Below the pieces are notes generated by a model that saw nothing but the letters and a program-made list of their open reading frames with translations, ran no database searches and was not told the DNA's origin. From Nocardia arizonensis (GTDB lineage: Bacteria > Actinomycetota > Actinomycetes > Mycobacteriales > Mycobacteriaceae), in the NCBI RefSeq assembly GCF_001310275.1, contig NZ_LGYZ01000084.1:62001-126000 (forward strand): DNA of 64,000 nt, read 5' to 3'. This document shows positions 62,357 through 64,000 of the stretch, piece after piece (positions within the stretch are counted from its first letter, which is position 1; the number at the start of each line of letters is the position of its first letter). The position numbers and the translations under genes were made by a program.

Positions 62357-63173
62357 CAACAACGGGCCCGCATTGCGCACGCACGGCCTGTCGGTGCGAT
62401 ACGGCGGCGTCGTCGCCAACAGCGAGATCGATATCACCGTCGAGTCAGGGGAGATCGTCGGCCTGATCGGACCCAATGGCGCGGGCAAGACGACCTTCGT
62501 GGACGCGGTCACCGGATTCACCAGGTCCACCGGCGGGGTCACCCTCGGCGGTGTGGCACTCGACCGGCTCGGCCCGCATCGCCGCCGCCGCGCCGGACTC
62601 GCCCGAACCTGGCAGGCGGGGGAGTTGTTCGGCGATCTCACCGTCGCGCAGAACCTCGCTGTCGCCGTGCAGCCCACCGGCCTGCGCTCGATCTTCGGCG
62701 ATATCGTCAAGGGATCCGCCCCGCCCGGTGAAACCATCGACGCGGCACTGGAATTGGTGGGCGTACCGGGTGTCGCCGACCAGCGGCCCGGCGAGTTGAC
62801 CCTCGGCAGACAGAAATTGGTCGGCGTGGCACGCGCGCTCGTCGGCGGCACCAAGGTGGTACTGCTGGACGAACCCGCCGCCGGACTCGACACACACGAG
62901 AGCCGCGAATTCGGGTCGCATCTGCGTCGGATCGCGGCCTCGGGCATCGGCGTGCTGCTCATCGACCACGACATGTCGCTGGTGCTCGACATCTGTCGTC
63001 GGCTCTACGTCCTGGACTTCGGGGTCGTCATCGCCGCGGGTGAACCCGAGGTGATCCGCGAGGACCCACGGGTGATCGCCGCCTATCTCGGCACCACCGG
63101 CACCACCGGCACCACCGGCACCGGCGGCACCGACCCGGCACCGGCCGCCCGACCCGCAGGAGAGACCGTATGA
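62349..63173 (+). CDS. livG: Branched-chain-type ABC ATPase LivG
   Basis: A 274-aa ATPase: Walker A IGPNGAGKTT, an abbreviated signature LTLGRQKLVGVARAL (LSGGQ equivalent LTLGR), Walker B VVLLDEPAAGLD and H-loop IDHDMSLV. The C-terminus carries GTTGTTGTTG repeats from a simple sequence run. The signature has T-L-G-R instead of S-G-G-Q, which is unusual for LivG and worth a check, though coupled proteins tolerate variation. It overlaps the permease by 8 nt and livF by 4 nt. Confidence 0.94.
   Translation: MSDNNGPALRTHGLSVRYGGVVANSEIDITVESGEIVGLIGPNGAGKTTFVDAVTGFTRSTGGVTLGGVALDRLGPHRRRRAGLARTWQAGELFGDLTVAQNLAVAVQPTGLRSIFGDIVKGSAPPGETIDAALELVGVPGVADQRPGELTLGRQKLVGVARALVGGTKVVLLDEPAAGLDTHESREFGSHLRRIAASGIGVLLIDHDMSLVLDICRRLYVLDFGVVIAAGEPEVIREDPRVIAAYLGTTGTTGTTGTGGTDPAPAARPAGETV
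63090..63131 (+). repeat. GGCACCACC short tandem repeat in livG
   Basis: Three perfect GGCACCACC units followed by a degenerate one encode a GTT-repeat tail in the LivG C-terminus. A slippage-prone simple repeat, probably harmless in a flexible tail. Confidence 0.85.
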
Positions 63174-63934
63174 CAAGTCCGGCGACATCCGAATCACCGG
63201 CGCGCGAGGCGAATCCGGCTCTCAGCATCGAGGGGATGACCGTCGGCTACGGCGGCGTCCCCGCGGTGCGCGATCTGGATATCCGCGTGCGACCGGGCGA
63301 GATCCTCGCGCTGCTCGGACCGAACGGTGCGGGCAAGACCACGACACTGCTGGCCTCGGTCGGCGCGCTGCCGCTGCTGGCGGGCCGGATCACCGCACTC
63401 GGCGCGCCACTGGACAGCCGCGTCGAGCGCAATGCGCGCCGCGGCGTCGTTCTGGTCCCCGACAGCCGCGGGGTGTTCCATCGCCTGTCGGTCGACGACA
63501 ATCTGCGCCTGGCGCGCCGCAGGAACGGCCCGTCCGTCGAGGACGTCTTCGACTACTTCCCCAAACTCGCCACGATGCGCTCGCGCGGCTGCGGCACGCT
63601 CTCCGGCGGCGAACAACAGATGCTCGCACTGGCGAAAGCACTGTTGTGCCAACCGAAGATCCTGCTCATCGACGAACTCAGTCTCGGCCTGTCACCGATC
63701 GCGGTGGAGGATCTGCTGCCGCGGCTGCGCACGATCGCCGACGACCGGCACATGGCCGTGCTGCTGGTGGAACAACATATCGAGCTCGCGTTGTCGATCG
63801 CCGATTCGGCGGTCGTGCTGCACCACGGCAGGGTCGCGCTGACCGGCTCGGCGTCGGAGCTGCGCGCCCGCCGCGATATGGTCGAGGCGGCGTATTTCGG
63901 TAACCTCGAGGAGTCCGTGTCCGACCGGAGGTGA
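63170..63934 (+). CDS. livF: Branched-chain-type ABC ATPase LivF
   Basis: A 254-aa ATPase: Walker A LGPNGAGKTT, signature LSGGEQQMLALAKAL, Walker B ILLIDELSLGLSP and H-loop VEQHIELAL. The Walker B ends in E-L-S rather than E-P-S, a conservative change, and the catalytic glutamate is kept. It overlaps livG by 4 nt (ATGA) and completes the importer. The next gene starts 50 nt later. Confidence 0.95.
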   Translation: MTSPATSESPAREANPALSIEGMTVGYGGVPAVRDLDIRVRPGEILALLGPNGAGKTTTLLASVGALPLLAGRITALGAPLDSRVERNARRGVVLVPDSRGVFHRLSVDDNLRLARRRNGPSVEDVFDYFPKLATMRSRGCGTLSGGEQQMLALAKALLCQPKILLIDELSLGLSPIAVEDLLPRLRTIADDRHMAVLLVEQHIELALSIADSAVVLHHGRVALTGSASELRARRDMVEAAYFGNLEESVSDRR

Positions 63935-63984
63935 AACGACGCCGACCGCATGTGCGACAGCGTCGAGGCAACGAGGGAGGGAGC

Positions 63985-64000
63985 GTGACCGACACCCGGC
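63985..64000 (+). CDS. Start of a downstream gene, cut by window edge
   Basis: A GTG at 63985 is preceded by GAGGGAGG and reads VTDTR to the edge. It lies 50 nt after livF on the same strand, so it may be the fifth gene of the importer operon. Function cannot be inferred. Confidence 0.4.

Noticed and set aside
60221..62992. Minus-strand 923-codon frame opposite the Liv permease
   Set aside because: Low-complexity Arg/Gly/Gln/His composition and no RBS; the plus strand encodes the obvious permease and ATPase.
63090..63131. Possible CRISPR-like repeat
   Set aside because: Contiguous 9-nt units without spacers inside a coding sequence; a simple sequence repeat.
1..64000. tRNA, rRNA, riboswitch, insertion sequence or CRISPR array
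   Set aside because: None could be recognised by eye; no transposase gene, terminal inverted repeats or cloverleaf sequences were found. A covariance-model scan would be decisive.

Overview
The window is GC-rich actinobacterial chromosome, densely coded on both strands, with many ATGA start/stop overlaps and three likely leaderless starts. A dormancy-type (Acg-like) nitroreductase, an F420-type (Ddn-like) nitroreductase, a mycofactocin-type SDR, an HsaA-like flavin monooxygenase, KstR-like TetR, IclR and LuxR-LAL regulators together suggest a mycolic-acid actinomycete, most likely Nocardia or a close relative. This is inference from gene content; no rRNA or tRNA is present to anchor it.

Layout. 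1-2902: edge-truncated Acg-like nitroreductase, a NarL-type two-component system and a divergent membrane protein. 3003-14445 (minus): a lone alpha/beta hydrolase, then a tightly coupled eight-gene operon. Read 5' to 3' it encodes a metallo-beta-lactamase-fold hydrolase, a CUT1-type ABC importer (lipoprotein, two permeases, ATPase), a hot-dog thioesterase, an acyl-CoA synthetase and a self-sufficient CYP102-like P450-reductase. It looks like an uptake, CoA-activation and oxidation unit for an unknown substrate. 14711-15511: a tyrosine-phosphatase-like gene.

15470-31898 is the most notable region: a polyunsaturated-fatty-acid-synthase-like (Pfa) secondary lipid or polyketide cluster. PfaD is divergent from an SDR, a flavin monooxygenase fused to a complete phthalate-dioxygenase-type reductase, a second FAD enzyme, an SGNH hydrolase, a KS-AT-ACP-ACP-KR-DH megasynthase and a stand-alone PfaC-type double dehydratase. 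A convergent LysR regulator closes it. No chain-length factor, second KS or phosphopantetheinyl transferase is visible, so this is a reduced and rearranged Pfa system with an unusual redox set.

31899-47971 is accessory metabolism and regulation. It holds an IclR gene with a palindromic operator, TetR and HsaA-like genes, a LuxR-LAL regulator, a catalase-like heme protein coupled to an alpha-dioxygenase-type heme peroxidase (probable oxylipin pair), an orphan CYTH protein, a mycofactocin-type SDR, an MFS exporter, a secreted lipase, a Ddn-like protein, and a MarR/SnoaL-like divergent pair around three evenly spaced 12-bp repeats.

48090-53721 contains a 983-aa membrane protein that joins a cytosolic NTPase-like region to an extracytoplasmic periplasmic-binding-protein domain. 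A leaderless SLATT-like two-TM protein follows; its 3' end is overlapped by a P450 with an abnormal C-terminal extension. 53718-58540 has a TetR gene, a zinc-less quinone reductase, a DUF2306 membrane protein, a second NarL two-component system and a small secreted protein. 58846-64000 is a high-affinity Liv-type ABC importer operon (binding protein, fused LivH-LivM permease, LivG, LivF) and the first codons of another gene.
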